Shown here: positions 1 to 11,616 of the stretch, piece after piece
Layout of the letters: every line of letters starts with the position of its first letter
How positions within the stretch are numbered: the first letter of the stretch is position 1
Source: Astragalus membranaceus
Taxonomy: Eukaryota > Streptophyta > Magnoliopsida > Fabales > Fabaceae
Reading direction: 5' to 3'
Assembly (NCBI GenBank): GCA_039519185.1
Contig: CM076851.1
Span: 53,426,751 to 53,490,750 of the forward strand
Length of the DNA stretch: 64,000 nucleotides
Notes under the pieces: generated by a model
What the model was told of the DNA's origin: nothing
The model's input: the letters and a program-made list of their open reading frames with translations, nothing else
The model's database searches: none
Program-made: the position numbers and the translations under genes

Positions 1-377
1 TAGATCATTCATCGATTCTCATGTTTTTGTTAATTGAAAATTCGAGTCAATATGCTAAATTAATGAGTGGAGTGTGGGTGATCAAATTTGGAAACTGACA
101 TGGATCTTGTGCAGCTAGGGACATCATCACTCTTCCAAGTCCTCCTCTGTTGTTGCTGTGTGCTGTGTCTTCTTTCTATCTCTACTCACTTTCCACTCAT
201 CACTACTACACACGCCTTTTTTTAATGAATATTATTCTTTTACTAATCTTTATAAACAAAAATATATTTGTTGTCAAAAAAGAAGACTTAGATTATGAAA
301 GTGTGTTTTTTTTGCAATTTGACTTGATTGTACTTTTTTCAAATATCACCATTGTGGGATTTGTATTCCTCAATTCA
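1..377. other. AT-rich flank, no gene recognised
   Basis: This is sequence to the left of the LINE target site. It is AT-rich with a short pyrimidine-rich stretch around 130-200. The only open frame (150-398) has biased composition and no recognisable domain, so I do not call it coding. Confidence 0.5.
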
Positions 378-391
378 CATCAAATCCACCC

Positions 392-1007
392 CAATTAGAA
401 CGTAGATTCAAATCTCCTTCGGCTTTGGCTGTTGAATTGTGTCGCTCACAAAAATCCCAATTTCAATTCATTTTCTGACTACCACATACACAAACCTCTA
501 TCATCAATTAACTTGTCGTACTCCAACGTAATATTACCCAGCCTATAAGATTGCAACACCACTTGGGCGAGTCTGCAAATCAATTCATTATTATGTGGTG
601 CAGCGTTGCATGAGTGGGCAGCGTTGCAATAGTGGGCGAGTCTGCAAGTGGGTGGCGTGGCAGCACTTGGTTTTCGTTCTTCAGTGTAGACGAAGTTAAG
701 TTTGTGAGTAAGTCGGTGCACATCAAGTGTTCGGTGTTTTGCTTATGTGAGTGTTGTTCACATTTTTGGTTGCATATTCTTTAATTCCAAAGATAGGGTT
801 TTGCGAATGTTCTCGGCTAGGGTTTCCCTCCTAGGGAGGTCCTAGCCGTCATCTTCTTCTTCTCGGACTAGTAACCTGGTTCGCTCACTCCTCTCAGTAT
901 TCTGGTCCTGGTAGGAACCCAGCTCTATTGGGGTGTGTGGCCGCCATACTTACTGGTTCAAGAAAATATCACTGTGAACATTTGTAGAAAGCTTTAAAGT
1001 AACGTTA
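392..1007 (+). other. LINE 5' leader
   Basis: This is about 0.6 kb between the left target duplication and the first ORF1 codon. It holds a short direct repeat around 598-650 built on GTGGGC and GCAGCGTTGCA. No coding frame is convincing. Assignment to the LINE rests on position only. Confidence 0.5.
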
Positions 1008-2806
1008 ATGAGGAGACAACGGCACCCTAGTGTGGGGGCGCACCGGCGGTATGATGGTGGAGACTGGCAGACGGTGAGGAGCAAAAGGGATCGCAAGACT
1101 GGTGGACGGCGTACGGTTATATCGCATCTGGGCCGGGCAAACTAGATGGCGGTCGATGCACTTCTTTTTACTTTTCCAATTTCCCGGAGACGTGGTGGGC
1201 TCGTGATATGCTGTCCAATTTTTCATGCCATGGAAGGATTCAGGAGGTGGTCATTCCGGCAAGAAGGAATGCTAACGGAAGGAGGTTTGGTTTTGTACGG
1301 TTCTTTAATGTCCAAGATCCGGAAAGATTGGCCATTAAGCTTGACAACTTGTTTGTGGAGGGTTTGAAGATCCATGTTAACCTTCCTAGGTTTCAAAGGG
1401 ATTTGAAACAAGGCGAATCACGCCCTCACCAGGTGATTCCTCGCCCTTCGAATCTCAAGCAGGTTTGGAAGAAGAAAGAAGAAGTGATACCTCCCTGGAG
1501 TGATAAGGGTTACAAGAAAGGGTGCGAAGGGGATTGGTCTTTCGATATCTCTATTGATTCGAATTTGTCCCGAGCTATGGTGGGCGAGGTTATCTTTCCC
1601 GGGAAGTCCTACGCCATCCAAGATGAGTTCATCAGACAGGGTGTCTTTGCAATCAAAGCTACACCGATGGGCTCAAACTTGGTTCTTCTCGAAGGAGATA
1701 AGGATGATGAAGATTTTAAGGGCTTCATTGAGGATGCGAAGGATTGGCTTTTTCAGTGGTTCAAATGGGTTGGTCCATGGGAACCTTCTGATGTTGACCC
1801 CGAAAGGGTAACGTGGCTTCGTTGTTATGCGATTCTGGTTCACGCGTGGAACGCGGATTTCTTCACTAAAATCTCTGCCTTTGCTGGTGCTTTCATTACG
1901 GCTGATGATAATACTCATAGGAAGAGGTCCTTCGACGTGGCTCGGATTATGGTTCGCACTCATGAAACAGAATCAATTAATAGGGTGGTTCAGGTATTTT
2001 TTAACAATGTTCCATTTACTATAAAAATTGTTGAAGATTGGTATGGGCCGCTTCAATGGAGCAAAAGCGATAATAAGGCAGCTGAAGATTCAGATTCTTC
2101 GTCTTCTGAGGAAGAACCCTTCGGAGACAAGTTCACCGGCATCGGTGGAATGTCCGGCGATGATGAATTGGAAGAGGGCGAGTTCAATGCGGCATTAATG
2201 GCTTTGCGCAATTCAGGGAGAGCTGTTACAGAGGATTTGGAGGCATGCGTTAATGATACTTATGATGATGGGAGGATTCTCAGGGACTCTTTGTCCTCAG
2301 GTGGTATTGATCAACAAGTTATGTTTGGTGGGACCCAATTTCATGATTTGAATTCGGCGCCTAGCCATGTGGAGGAAACACAATTATTTGGTATCAAGGA
2401 AGTTGTGGATTTGATTGAATCCATTTCTGGCCCAACTAGAAATGATGCTCAGCTTGCGTGCGCCAGCCCATATGCTATAGATGTAAAACTCCCTTCAACT
2501 ACCAAAGAGAGGCCCAACCTGATTAGGTCCAAGAAGCAACATAAGCTTCTTCGTGTGGGTATAAGACTCAACCCGAAAGATGGCAAATTGAAGAAAGCGA
2601 CAAGGGAACTCGCAGAGGTGCCGAAAGTGCCTGGTGTTGGAGCAAAGGCACTGACTAAGTCGAATAACACAAGGCAGAATTCTTCATCTTTGTTCTCTGC
2701 GGGTACTATTTTGTGTGATGGTTCTATTTCTAGTTCGGATATAGCAAATTGTAATAACAAGTATTGGATTCTACAAGGAAAAACTGTAGCTCAATACATA
2801 TGTTGA
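1008..2806 (+). pseudogene. LINE ORF1, RRM-type nucleic-acid-binding protein, frameshifted
   Basis: ORF1 proteins of plant L1 elements bind element RNA in the ribonucleoprotein. Translation from the ATG at 1008 gives a basic N-terminus with the DWQTV-type motif common before the RRM, and stops at 1143-1145. The protein continues in another frame from about 1142, reading TSFYFSNFP, and stays open to 2806, so one indel lies between about 1140 and 1160. The RRM occupies about 1160-1410; its RNP1-like motif is RRFGFVRF. A basic segment follows, then a folded central region, then an acidic Ser/Glu stretch near 2085-2130. No CCHC knuckle is visible. The stop overlaps the start region of ORF2 (ATG at 2808). 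The ATG at 1208 lies inside the RRM and is not the true start. Confidence 0.85.
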
Positions 2807-2807
2807 T

Positions 2808-4479
2808 ATGATTGAGGCTGCTGAAAGTAGAGATGAGGCTTCGATTTCTAAGAGGGCGTGCTCAATGAATTTACTATCTCTAAATATTTGCGGGTGGGGT
2901 GATCGTGGTAAACGTCGCCAGTTAGCGTCTCTTGTCAACTCGGGTAAGTTTGATTTTATTTGCATTCAAGAAACAAAGGGAGGTTCTTTTGGAGATGGAG
3001 GTGGGGCTTTAATTTTGTGGGGAAATCGTTTGTTTAAATGGATTTTTAAGCCTTCAAGTGGATTATCAGGGGGTATCCCAAGTACGTGGCTGGATGATGT
3101 GTGGACTGTCGTATCCTCTTTCACGGGAAAAGGTTTCGTTGGTGTAATTAGTGTGGCTTTTAGTAATATGATGATACATATTATTAATGTATATGCTCCT
3201 TTCTCCACTTCGTCTAGGAGACGTCTTTGGTTGGAGTTGGTGAATCTTAAGCAGAATTTAGCCATAGGCGAATGGTGCATTGTAGGGGACTTTAATGCGG
3301 TGTCTTGTTTGGAGGAAAGGGCAGGGAGAGGGGGCGAGAGTTCAGCCATTGATATTTCTGATTTTAACAATTTCATATCTCGTATGGAGTTGGTTGATGT
3401 ACCGGTTTCTGGTAAGAAGTTTTCATGGTTCAGTTGGAGTGGTGCTTCTATGAGTAGACTAGATAGATTTCTAGTGTCAGATGGGTTGATTGATTTATGG
3501 GGAATCTTAGGCCAGTGGATAGGTAACAGAGATATATCGGATCATTGTCCGGTTTGATTACTTCGTTCTTCGAAGGATTGGGGTCCAAAGCCGTTCAGGG
3601 TGTTTAATGCGTGGTTTGAGCATGTTGATTTTGTTCCCTTTGTCAATGATTGTTGGGCGACTTTCAATGTTATGGGTACTAAAGCTTTTATCATCAAGGA
3701 AAAGCTGAAATTGCTCAAAGGGAAGGTGAGAGGTTGGAATATGGAGGTTTTTGGCTATCGTGATTTAAAGAATGAATCTTTGGTTAGTGATCTTAATTCG
3801 TGGGATCAAGCTCTTAGTGAGGGGCGGATTGGAGATGCAATTGTGAATAGAAGAGAGGTGTCGGTAAATTTTTGGAGAGAAATTCGGGTAAAGGAGCCAA
3901 TTTTATCTCCAAAATCAAGGGCTAAGTGGACTAAAGAAGGGGATATGAATTCCAAATATTTTCATTCCTTAATGAAACATAGAAGAAGGCGTTGCAATCT
4001 GGTGACTCTTAGAGATAATGGGGATTTGATTGAAGAAGTTAGTGAGGTGAAGGATTTTGTTAGAAAGCATTTTGAGGATGCTTTCGTGGAGCCAAGTCTT
4101 ATTCGCCCCAATCTTGATGGGCTTGTTCTTCTCAAGTGCCCCACGCGGATTGTGATTATTTGGTGGAGCTTTTCACGGAGGAAGAAATAAGGGAGGCTGT
4201 GTGGAATTGTGATGGTGATAAGAGCCCGGGTCCCGACGGTTATAATATGAGATTCATCAAAGTTTTTTGGGAATTGTTGAAGCAAGAAGTGATCGATTTT
4301 TTCAATGAGTTTCATTCCAAAGCTTTTCTTCCTAAAGCTATCTCCATATCTTTTATCGCTCTCATTCCAAAGAACGACAACCCTCAAGGTTTAGGTGAGT
4401 TCAGGCCTATTTGTTTGATTGGTTGTCTTTATAAGATCTTGGCGAAGGTTTTGGCTAGTAGGTTGAAGATGGTGCGGCT
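2808..4479 (+). pseudogene. LINE ORF2, N-terminal part: endonuclease and start of reverse transcriptase
   Basis: The APE-type endonuclease that nicks the genomic target runs from about 2866 to 3557. Visible motifs are SLNICG at the start, QETK (catalytic Glu), NVYAP, GDFNAV, SRLDRFLVS and SDHCPV. An in-frame TGA at 3555-3557 interrupts the protein right after SDHCPV, and the same frame continues to about 4130. A frameshift between about 4110 and 4135 moves the reading to the frame that gives DKSPGPDGYN and FRPICLIG, the first reverse transcriptase motifs. The solo LTR at 4480 then cuts the frame. Removing it together with one CGGCT copy rejoins the frame exactly at 7111. Confidence 0.88.
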
Positions 4480-7105
4480 TGTAACACCCCTTTTCTAATA
4501 ACCTTACTATTTAATAAAATCAGAGTTTCTTTTTTTTTTAAAACAATCTAAGCGAGTGCTACACTTACTCCATTAAATCAACAACTTCAATTTTCACAGT
4601 TCGGCTAAAAGCCACAAGATACAAAGCACCATGAAAATACCATTTAGTTCGCATCAACCAAATACCACCACTACCGCAGCGGAATAATAACAAGTTCGAA
4701 AACAAAACCAATACAGCATCAATAATAGTCTAACAGCATAAAGACAATAACACATAAGCATAATACGCCCCCCGGTGCTACGTATCAGAGCATGACACTT
4801 CCTACCAGACGAAGGCCTAAGGGTAACCTTCACTCGTTATTACCTGCACGTTGCCGACATAAGAAGCAACATAAAAGCAGTAGGGTGAGTCTCTTTTCAT
4901 AATTAATAAGATATGGAATAAGCATTTCATAGGAAAGGTAACTAGGCACACCGATTCACAACAAAGGTAGCAACCACATCACAATTACAATCTCCCAACA
5001 ACAATGCAAAAGGTATGATTATGCGTGAAATGCAACCCAAACTCCACGGGCACATGCATGTCGGATCCGTCACCAAATACAAATAGGCCGTAGCCTCTGC
5101 TCACCAAATAAAATTAGGCCGAAGCCTCTGCTCACCAATAATGCACATGTTTCATGAGATGCTATGGAAATGCACCACAACACACCACACAATTCATCAA
5201 TTCACCATTTAATCAACTCACCATTTTATTCATATTCTCACCATTGTATTAATCAGCTCACCAATTAAAGTTAGGCCGAAGCCTCTGCTCACCAATTAAA
5301 ATTAGGCCGAAGCCTCTGCTCACCAATCACACCATAATACACTCACCAACTCAACCCACCACTCACACCAACACCAATTTCAATTAGGCCAATTTAGGAT
5401 TTGACGCGACATAGGGAAAGTGAATAAAAATTGAAATTAGACACCTTGAACAACTTCAGTCCAGAACCACCAGTAAAATAACCCATTTTTACATAAAACC
5501 AGAATATTTGGATAGACACCGAAATTAGCTTCGAAACGCACTTTGAACCGTTAAATTTGGATAACCGAGTCAAAAGTTACATTAAAAACAAGTTTGGAAA
5601 ATTTGGGCAACATCCTGATTTTTGGCGCCCAGCAAAAACTGGCGCAGGGCGCCTAGCGCCCAGACACTGGCGCAGGAAAAACTGGCGCAGAGCGCCTAGC
5701 AAAACTGGCGCAGGGCGCCTAGCAAAACTGGCGCAGGGCGCCTAGCGCCCAGACACTGGCGCTGGAAAACTGGCGCAGGGCGCCTAGCAAAACTGGCGCA
5801 GGGCGCCTAGCGCCCAGACACAGAACTGGCGCAGGAACACCCAAAACTGGCGCAGAGCACATGGCGCCCATGCACTAGGCGCCTAGGGCCATGACAGACC
5901 ACAACTCCTATGACTCCAAAAATTGTTTTGCACGAGCCATTTAACTTGGACATGAAAACCCAGTATCAATTTTCGCAAAATAGACAACATAAGGTTGGGG
6001 CCCTTGGCGCCCATAGCACAAGGAACACGGCCAAATTTTGACCCAACACCTGAAACTGACTCTTTTTGTGCCCAGGAACTCCCATACCAAATTTGAAAGC
6101 AAACCGAGCATCCAATCTCCGGGACCCTCGGCTCCCATGGTGCCTAGACACGAGCAACACAATTCTGCAACACAGTGGCGCAGACAAGGGAACCCGGCGC
6201 CCAGTGTCTAGACACAGAACCAGACACAGGCAACACAGACACAGCACATGGGCGCCTGGCTCCCAGGAGCTAGACACAGACTTAGACAGAATTTCCAGCA
6301 ACACCCAAAACTCCCTAGGAGCCTAAGGAGCCAACCAAATTCGAGTTCCTCACCACCAAAAATTCCCAAATTAAATCTCCAACCTTAATTTATCAATATA
6401 AGACTGACCATCATGTTTTTCACCAAAATTTCATTCAATTATAACATCAAACAATGGGCATGCTCAATCATTATTGTGTACAATTCAACACCTAATCAAA
6501 CATATCTTTGCACAATTAAATTCAGCATAGCCACCACATAAAAATACACAATTCATTCAAGAAAATCACTCTAAAACCTAACCCTATACGATACTCATCA
6601 CATACACTATTAAAAACAAAAAGAAGAGCCCCCTAACCTCTTAGAAGTGAAGAACTCGCAAGGCACCCTAGAACTTCACCAACACCACAACGATCCAAGT
6701 TCTCCTCCTTCCTTAGGTTCCACGCGAAAGACTCTCCTCATTTGCCCTAGCACCGCCGCGCCCTTCTTTCTCACTCTCCTCTTCGCAAGTTTCTTTTCTC
6801 TTTTCTCCTCTCCTCTCTTCGAATCCTTTTCTTTCTTTTGCACAAATAAGACACTTGTCTCCAACCCTTACTAATTCGCCTAGGCCTAAGTCAATGGGCT
6901 TGGGCTTGGGCCAATCCTAACATCCGGAATTACCATCACCACTCCCTTCAAATTAAATAATTATTTCCAACCCAACTAAGGCTCACATATAATAACACCT
7001 ATAATTATTTTATTAAGTAATAAATAATAATTATATTATTATTTCTACCACTCAATTTCATTTAATTAATTAAATAAATTAATCTATTATTTTTGGGGCG
7101 TTACA
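4480..7105 (-). mobile_element. Solo LTR of the A-family gypsy element
   Basis: The segment starts TGTAACACCCC and ends GGGGCGTTACA, and is flanked on both sides by the 5-bp duplication CGGCT (4475-4479 and 7106-7110). There is no primer-binding site or coding region inside. Its first bases are the reverse complement of the end of the LTR at 40360-43171, and it holds the same GGCGCC-rich block, the GTGAGCAGAGGCTTCGGCC-type repeats (here reversed, near 5090-5330) and the purine-rich tract (pyrimidine here, near 6770-6840). It is therefore an A-family LTR in reverse orientation, left by recombination between the two LTRs of a full element. Small open frames inside it are not genes. Confidence 0.92.
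5615..6330 (-). repeat. GGCGCC-rich central array of the solo LTR
   Basis: Clusters of GGCGCC, GGCGCAGGGCGCC and TGGCGCC are packed between 5620 and 5895 and again between 6000 and 6330. A short unit of roughly 30-40 bp containing AAAACTGGCGCAGGGCGCC is repeated in tandem in the first cluster. The same array occurs in reverse orientation in the other two A-family LTRs. Confidence 0.8.
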
Positions 7106-7110
7106 CGGCT

Positions 7111-9156
7111 TCCAGGTATTATTTCTAATTGTCAATCGGCTTTTTTGTCCGGTAGACAAATTTTGGATGGTGTGGTGGTTGTTAACGAGGTTGTTGACCA
7201 TGCAAAGAGAAATAAGGCTGAATGTTTATTTTTTAAGGTGGACTTCGAGAAGGCTTATGATTCAATATCATGGGATTTTTTATTTTATATGAAGTATAGG
7301 ATGGGATTCCTGAGAAGATGGATCAATTGGTTGGAAGTGTGTGTTACTTCTAGTACTATGTCGGTGCTAGTTAATGGTAGCCCTTCTAGCGATTTCAAGG
7401 TAAAGAGGGGGTTGGGGCAAGGAGATCCATTGTCACCTTTTCTTTTCCTTATCGTGGCCGAAGGTGTGACGGCTCTTGTGAATCAAGCAGTGGAGATTGG
7501 TTCTTTTCACGGTTATGCCGTTAATGATAATTTGAAGTTTTCTATTATGCATTTTGCGGAGGACACAATGTTGATGGGGAAGGCTACAAGGGAGAATCTT
7601 TGGAGTATCAAGTCTATTTTGAGAGGTTTTGAACTTGTATCCGGTTTGAAGGTAAATTTCAATAAGAGTAAGCTTATCGGTATTAATGTTGCGGATGAGT
7701 TTCTTCCAATGGCATCCACTTTTCTTATTGCAGAACGGAATCCATTCCGTTTAAGTTTTTGGGGATCCCGGTTGGTGCTAATCTCCGTAGGGCAGTCACT
7801 TGGAAGTCGATGATTGATATGCTTCGGAAGAGACTTGTATCGTGAAAGGGTCGCTATTTATCTATTGGACGTCGGGTCACTCTTATCAACTCAGTTTTAA
7901 ATAGCATTCCACTTTATTTATTTTCTTTCTACAAAGCTCCAAAGTTGGTGTTGAATGCCATGGTCAAGATTCAAAGGGATTTCTTATGGGGTATTAATGA
8001 AGGTGATGGAGGTATGTATTGGATTGATTGGGATAAGGTTTGTCGTCCGCAGAAGGAGGGAGGCCTCGGAATTAAAAACTTAGAGTGGTTCAACATGGCT
8101 CTATTATCCAAGTGGAAGTGGAGGATGTTAGTGGAAGAGGATGCGAGTTGGAGGGATTTGTTACTGTTTAAATACGATGATTTTTCTTTAGCTTTCATTC
8201 ATGGTTCGGTGGAGGTTTTTAATAGGGGGTCGGCTGGTTCTATTTGGTGGCGAGATTTGCTTAAATTGGAGAGTTCTCTTCCCAACCGTGGATGGTTTCG
8301 TTTGAGTTTGAGATGGAAGCTTGGCAACGGTGCATCCACTCGTTTTTGGACAGACCATTGGATTGGAAATTCACTCCTTTGTGCTGTTTTTTCTAATCTT
8401 TATGCAGGTTGTTCCTTCAAAACAGCCATGGAAGATGACATTGGTTCGTGGGCTGGTGACTCTTGGCTTTGGGAGGAACCGTGGATGCTTATTCAGGATC
8501 CGGTTTGTGCCGAAGAAGCTGCTGAATTACACAATATTTTACAAGATGTTTCCCCTTTAAGGGAGGGGCGCGATGCTTGGGTCTGGTTGCAGGAAGTCTC
8601 GAAGGTGTATTCGGTCAGCTCGTGCTACAGGTTGTTGACCGAAATTGTTGCTGTCCCTGTCAACGAGGCTGTTGTCGCGGTATCCGAAGCAGATGGAAGC
8701 AATTTGAAGCGCATTCTTGTGAAGCTTTGGAAAACAATCACTCCGTCCAAAATCACTCTCTTCGGTTGGCGTTTACTTCGTGATTCTTTGCCCACCAGAG
8801 ATCTTTTTTCCGCCGTTCTTTTTATACAAACTGAAACAGCAGCTAGTTGTTCGTTTTGCTTGGATCATCGCGAAAACTTTTGTCATTTGTTCTTGAGTTG
8901 CAGCTTCGCTCACGACATTTGGTCTTGTGTTTGTGATTGGTTGGGGGTTCAACGTTTAGAAGCAACATCTATTCTTGATCACATGCGTGGATTTGGAAAA
9001 TTGTGCAAATGGAGGAGGTCAAGAAAAATAAAATACTTGATTTGGGTCACGACTTGTTGGTGTATTTGGCTGGCTCGCAACGGGCTTGTCATTAGAAACG
9101 AGGAGTCTTCTATTGACTCCGTAGTGATCCGCATTAAGAGCTTAGCTTGGAGCTGA
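7111..9156 (+). pseudogene. LINE ORF2, C-terminal part: reverse transcriptase and zinc-binding domain
   Basis: The reverse transcriptase core resumes with SAFLSGRQILDG, DFEKAYDS and GLGQGDPLSPFLF. The catalytic motif, normally F/Y-A-D-D, reads FAED at 7553-7564, so the first of the paired aspartates is Glu. A frameshift near 7725-7740 and an in-frame TGA at 7843-7845 (Trp position in SWKGR) follow. From 7846 the frame is open to 9156. The C-terminal zf-RVT domain is visible near 8600-8960, with LWKTITPSKITLFGWRL and the Cys/His positions CSFC...CHLFLSCSFA. This part ends in a basic tail before the 3' UTR. Confidence 0.9.
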
Positions 9157-9366
9157 ATTGTGTATAGAGGGGGGGTCTAGTTCAAGTTTGTCAATTTCCA
9201 TGTGGTGGATTAATCCTTTAAATTGCCTAAACAATATGTAACTCATCTTGTTGTTTGGGTTTGAGCACCCCTAGTGCTCCTTGAATGAAATATTTGCTCA
9301 CCCAGAAAAATCATCAAATCCACCCTATTCTTCACCCAAAAAAAACATCAAAGCCACCCTATTATT
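9157..9366 (+). other. LINE 3' UTR and tandemly doubled tail
   Basis: The short 3' UTR ends in TTGAATGAAATATTTG, a typical plant L1 3' end. Two imperfect copies of a 34-35-bp unit follow (about 9298-9332 and 9333-9366), each with an A-rich stretch and CATCAAA(T/G)CCACCC. The first contains the exact target duplication, so the doubled tail leaves the exact 3' boundary uncertain. Confidence 0.6.
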
Positions 9367-10099
9367 CCTTCCCGGTGTGTTAAGTTAACATTTAAGTTAG
9401 GGGATACTTCACTAATCTAGTTGGCGCAACTGAGATTAGAGAGACTCAAATTGCACAATTTAACGCAATTGGAGTATAGAAGACTCAAATTACACAATCA
9501 AAATTCCTGACACAAAAAATGCAACTAAGCCAAAATAAATATTTGTGTCGTACTCTCTTCTTATTGCGCAAATAATACAACCTTAGAATAGTATAATGAT
9601 TCCTCTTATATTTTCATTGATTAATTTGTACTTCTAAATTGGTGGCTGTGCTTCATTTGATCAACAATCACAAGAAGATAAAGAATTGTCATACTCAAAA
9701 TTTGAAAATTGGGTCAACCCTTTGGGCTATAAAAGACTATGGTCCCTAAAAAGAGACTTTTTCCGGGACATGAGATCTAGCACGAGCCAAACACTTGGGA
9801 TCAGGGTATTTGTCTTAGAATTGATGGACATGACATCACCCATCTATTAGAATGTTATTTGTTCTTTTGATGGATTATTTTTTTAGGATGTTATTGAACT
9901 TGTATGAAGCTGACAGCAAGACACTAACACAACCATTTGAAAAGTACATGTGAAAATTCATACATTACGTCTACAACCGACAATCCATCAAATTAAAGGT
10001 ACTTGAAACCCATGAATTTAGCCCAAGCATATGGGGCGCCAATTAAGGCCCTTTGTGGCTTCCCTATTTTGTGGGGTAAGTTAGATTATGACAAAATCA
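9367..10099. other. Intergenic, nothing recognised
   Basis: This stretch is AT-rich DNA between the LINE and the CACTA terminus. No long frame, RNA gene or terminal repeat pair is visible. Confidence 0.5.
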
Positions 10100-10814
10100 C
10101 ACTACAACATAAATCTTAAAAAAGATCGCACTCATTAGTAGCGCTTTTGTTGAAAGCTCCCCTTATGAACTGACGCAGTGAAACAAAAGTAGCGCTTTTA
10201 ACATAAGCGCTCCTTATTGAGAAACAAAGAATACTTATTAGTATCACCTCACATACGGGCGCTCCCTATTGCTAACACGGAACGACCATTAGGAGCGCCT
10301 ACGCTACGAGCGCTCCCTTTTACCTGACACGGAACGACCATAGGGAGCGCTTAGGGGACGAGCGCTCCTTATTGCTAAAAAAATTTGGTTTCTAACGCGG
10401 GCAACAACACACAGAACCAAACGTCTCTCTTTCTCTCTCGCGAGTAACTTCTTTCTTCTAACATTCACAAACCCTCTCACGCCTCCACGCCTCGGTCCTC
10501 ACGCCTCCATGCCATCTTCTTCCACCCTCTCCGTCCTCACGCCTTCCAGAAATCTCCGCCCTCTCTTTCTCGCGAGTAACCCTTCCAGAAATCTCTCCAC
10601 CGTGACCGTCGTTCGTTCTCGTCCTCAAGCTTAGGTTTCCTCTCCGTTCTCACGCCTCCACGCCCTCTGCGAACCAGAAACCTCCGCCCTCACACACTCC
10701 TCTGCTTCCACCGTGACCGTCGTTCTCGTCCTCGTCCTCAAGCTTCAGGTTTCCTCTACTTTATACAATTATTATTATTATTGTTATTACCTTCATAAAA
10801 TATTTCACATTAAA
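10100..10814 (+). mobile_element. CACTA-type element, 5' terminal region
   Basis: CACTACAACATAAATC at 10100 matches the CACTA terminal signature. It is followed at 10135-10380 by many copies of short sub-terminal repeats on both strands (AGCGCT, GAGCGCTCC, AAAAGTAGCGCTTTT), the usual transposase-binding region of these elements. From about 10394 a pyrimidine-rich, leader-like segment follows, with an internal imperfect duplication (CCACCGTGACCGTCGTTC at 10597 and 10708). The copia element then interrupts at 10820. I infer that this is the 5' end of the element whose transposase begins at 16641. No matching 3' terminus is in the window. Confidence 0.6.
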
Positions 10815-10819
10815 AAAGT

Positions 10820-11049
10820 TGTGAATAAGGAAATAAGGAAGTTTGTAAATAGTAGATTTATTTATATATGTATTCGGCCTAGGCCCGTTAGGTTTTCACA
10901 TTGAATAGCCTATTTAAACTCCTTAGTGTTTGTACTCAAGGACCATCGAAATACAATCAATAAAACAGAACTACAGCTGCTCTGTAGTCGCAGACGTAGG
11001 CAAAATTTGCCCGAACTGCGTGATCAATATCGTGTCTCCTGTTGTGACA
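10820..11049 (+). repeat. Copia 5' LTR
   Basis: The 230-bp LTR begins TGTGAATAAGG and ends TTGTGACA. A TATA-like TTATTTATATATG lies near 10858 and AATCAATAAAA near 10955 resembles a poly(A) signal. It differs from the 3' LTR at only a handful of positions. Confidence 0.9.
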
Positions 11050-11061
11050 TGGTATTAGTAG
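11050..11061 (+). promoter_or_regulatory. Degenerate tRNA-Met primer-binding site
   Basis: TGGTATTAGTAG directly follows the LTR. The usual plant initiator-tRNA-Met site is TGGTATCAGAGC, so the first half is kept and the second half has drifted. Confidence 0.65.
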
Positions 11062-11616
11062 GGTTTCGATCATACCTGTGATTTCGTTAGGGTTTCGTTC
11101 ATACTCCTAATTTCGTTCAGAACCGTGACTCCGTCAGCGACACCTCCTTTGGTCGCTCTTGCCCTACCCTTCATCGTTCCTCTTGGTTGTCAGTTCTTGG
11201 TCGCACCTGAGTGTGGTGCTTTTGCGATTTCGATGGGTCTTATTGGTTCGTGGTTTGCTGGTTCGTGGGTCTTGGTTCGCTGGTTCGCTGGCTCGGTGGG
11301 TCTTATTGGTTCACTGGTTCGTGCGATTTCGGTGGTTCGCCGGTTCATCGTTCCTCGCTGGTTCATCGTTCCTCGTGGTTCGCTGGTTCGTGCGCTTTCG
11401 GTGGGTCTTATTGGTTCGTGGTTCCTGTTGCTGCTTGCTTCATGTTTCTTCTCCAGCTTCGGCATCAATTCGCAAGTTGGTTTGTAAGAGTGGTATTCTG
11501 ATCCTGACTTGGCACTGTGATATATTTGCGTGCTTCTTTGTGGTTTGCTTGGCTACGTGTTGGTTGTTGATTTTGTAAGTGTTGTTCTCATTATTAATTT
11601 TTTTAGTACTTTTTCA
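11062..11616 (+). other. Copia leader with TTCG-rich simple repeats
   Basis: This is untranslated leader between the primer site and the polyprotein start. The part 11235-11430 is a low-complexity run of GGTTCGTGG and CTGGTTCGC units, which leaves several overlapping frames open by chance. No protein domain is seen. Confidence 0.6.

Larger units (their letters stand above)
392..9311 (+). mobile_element. L1-type LINE, degenerate, split by a solo LTR
   Basis: This is a non-LTR retrotransposon with the plant L1 order: a 5' leader, ORF1 with an RNA-recognition fold, then ORF2 with an endonuclease, reverse transcriptase and a C-terminal zinc-binding domain. A 14-bp direct repeat, CATCAAATCCACCC, lies at 378-391 and 9312-9325 and is the likely target-site duplication. 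An alternative right end is the eight-A run at 9338-9345 followed by a 13/14 match at 9346-9359. Without the 2,626-bp insertion at 4480-7105 the element is about 6.3 kb, a normal plant L1 length. It carries at least three frameshifts and two in-frame stops, so it cannot move by itself. Confidence 0.85.

Noticed and set aside
150..398. Open frame of 82 codons on the plus strand
   Set aside because: Phe/Leu/Ile-rich by AT composition, no domain, and it runs into the LINE target duplication.
5941..6326. Overlapping frames on both strands in the solo LTR
   Set aside because: They lie in the GGCGCC-rich array, which lacks stops by composition; the LTR is non-coding.
11125..11578. Three overlapping frames rich in Trp, Val, Ser and Gly
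   Set aside because: By-product of GGTTCG simple repeats in the copia leader.
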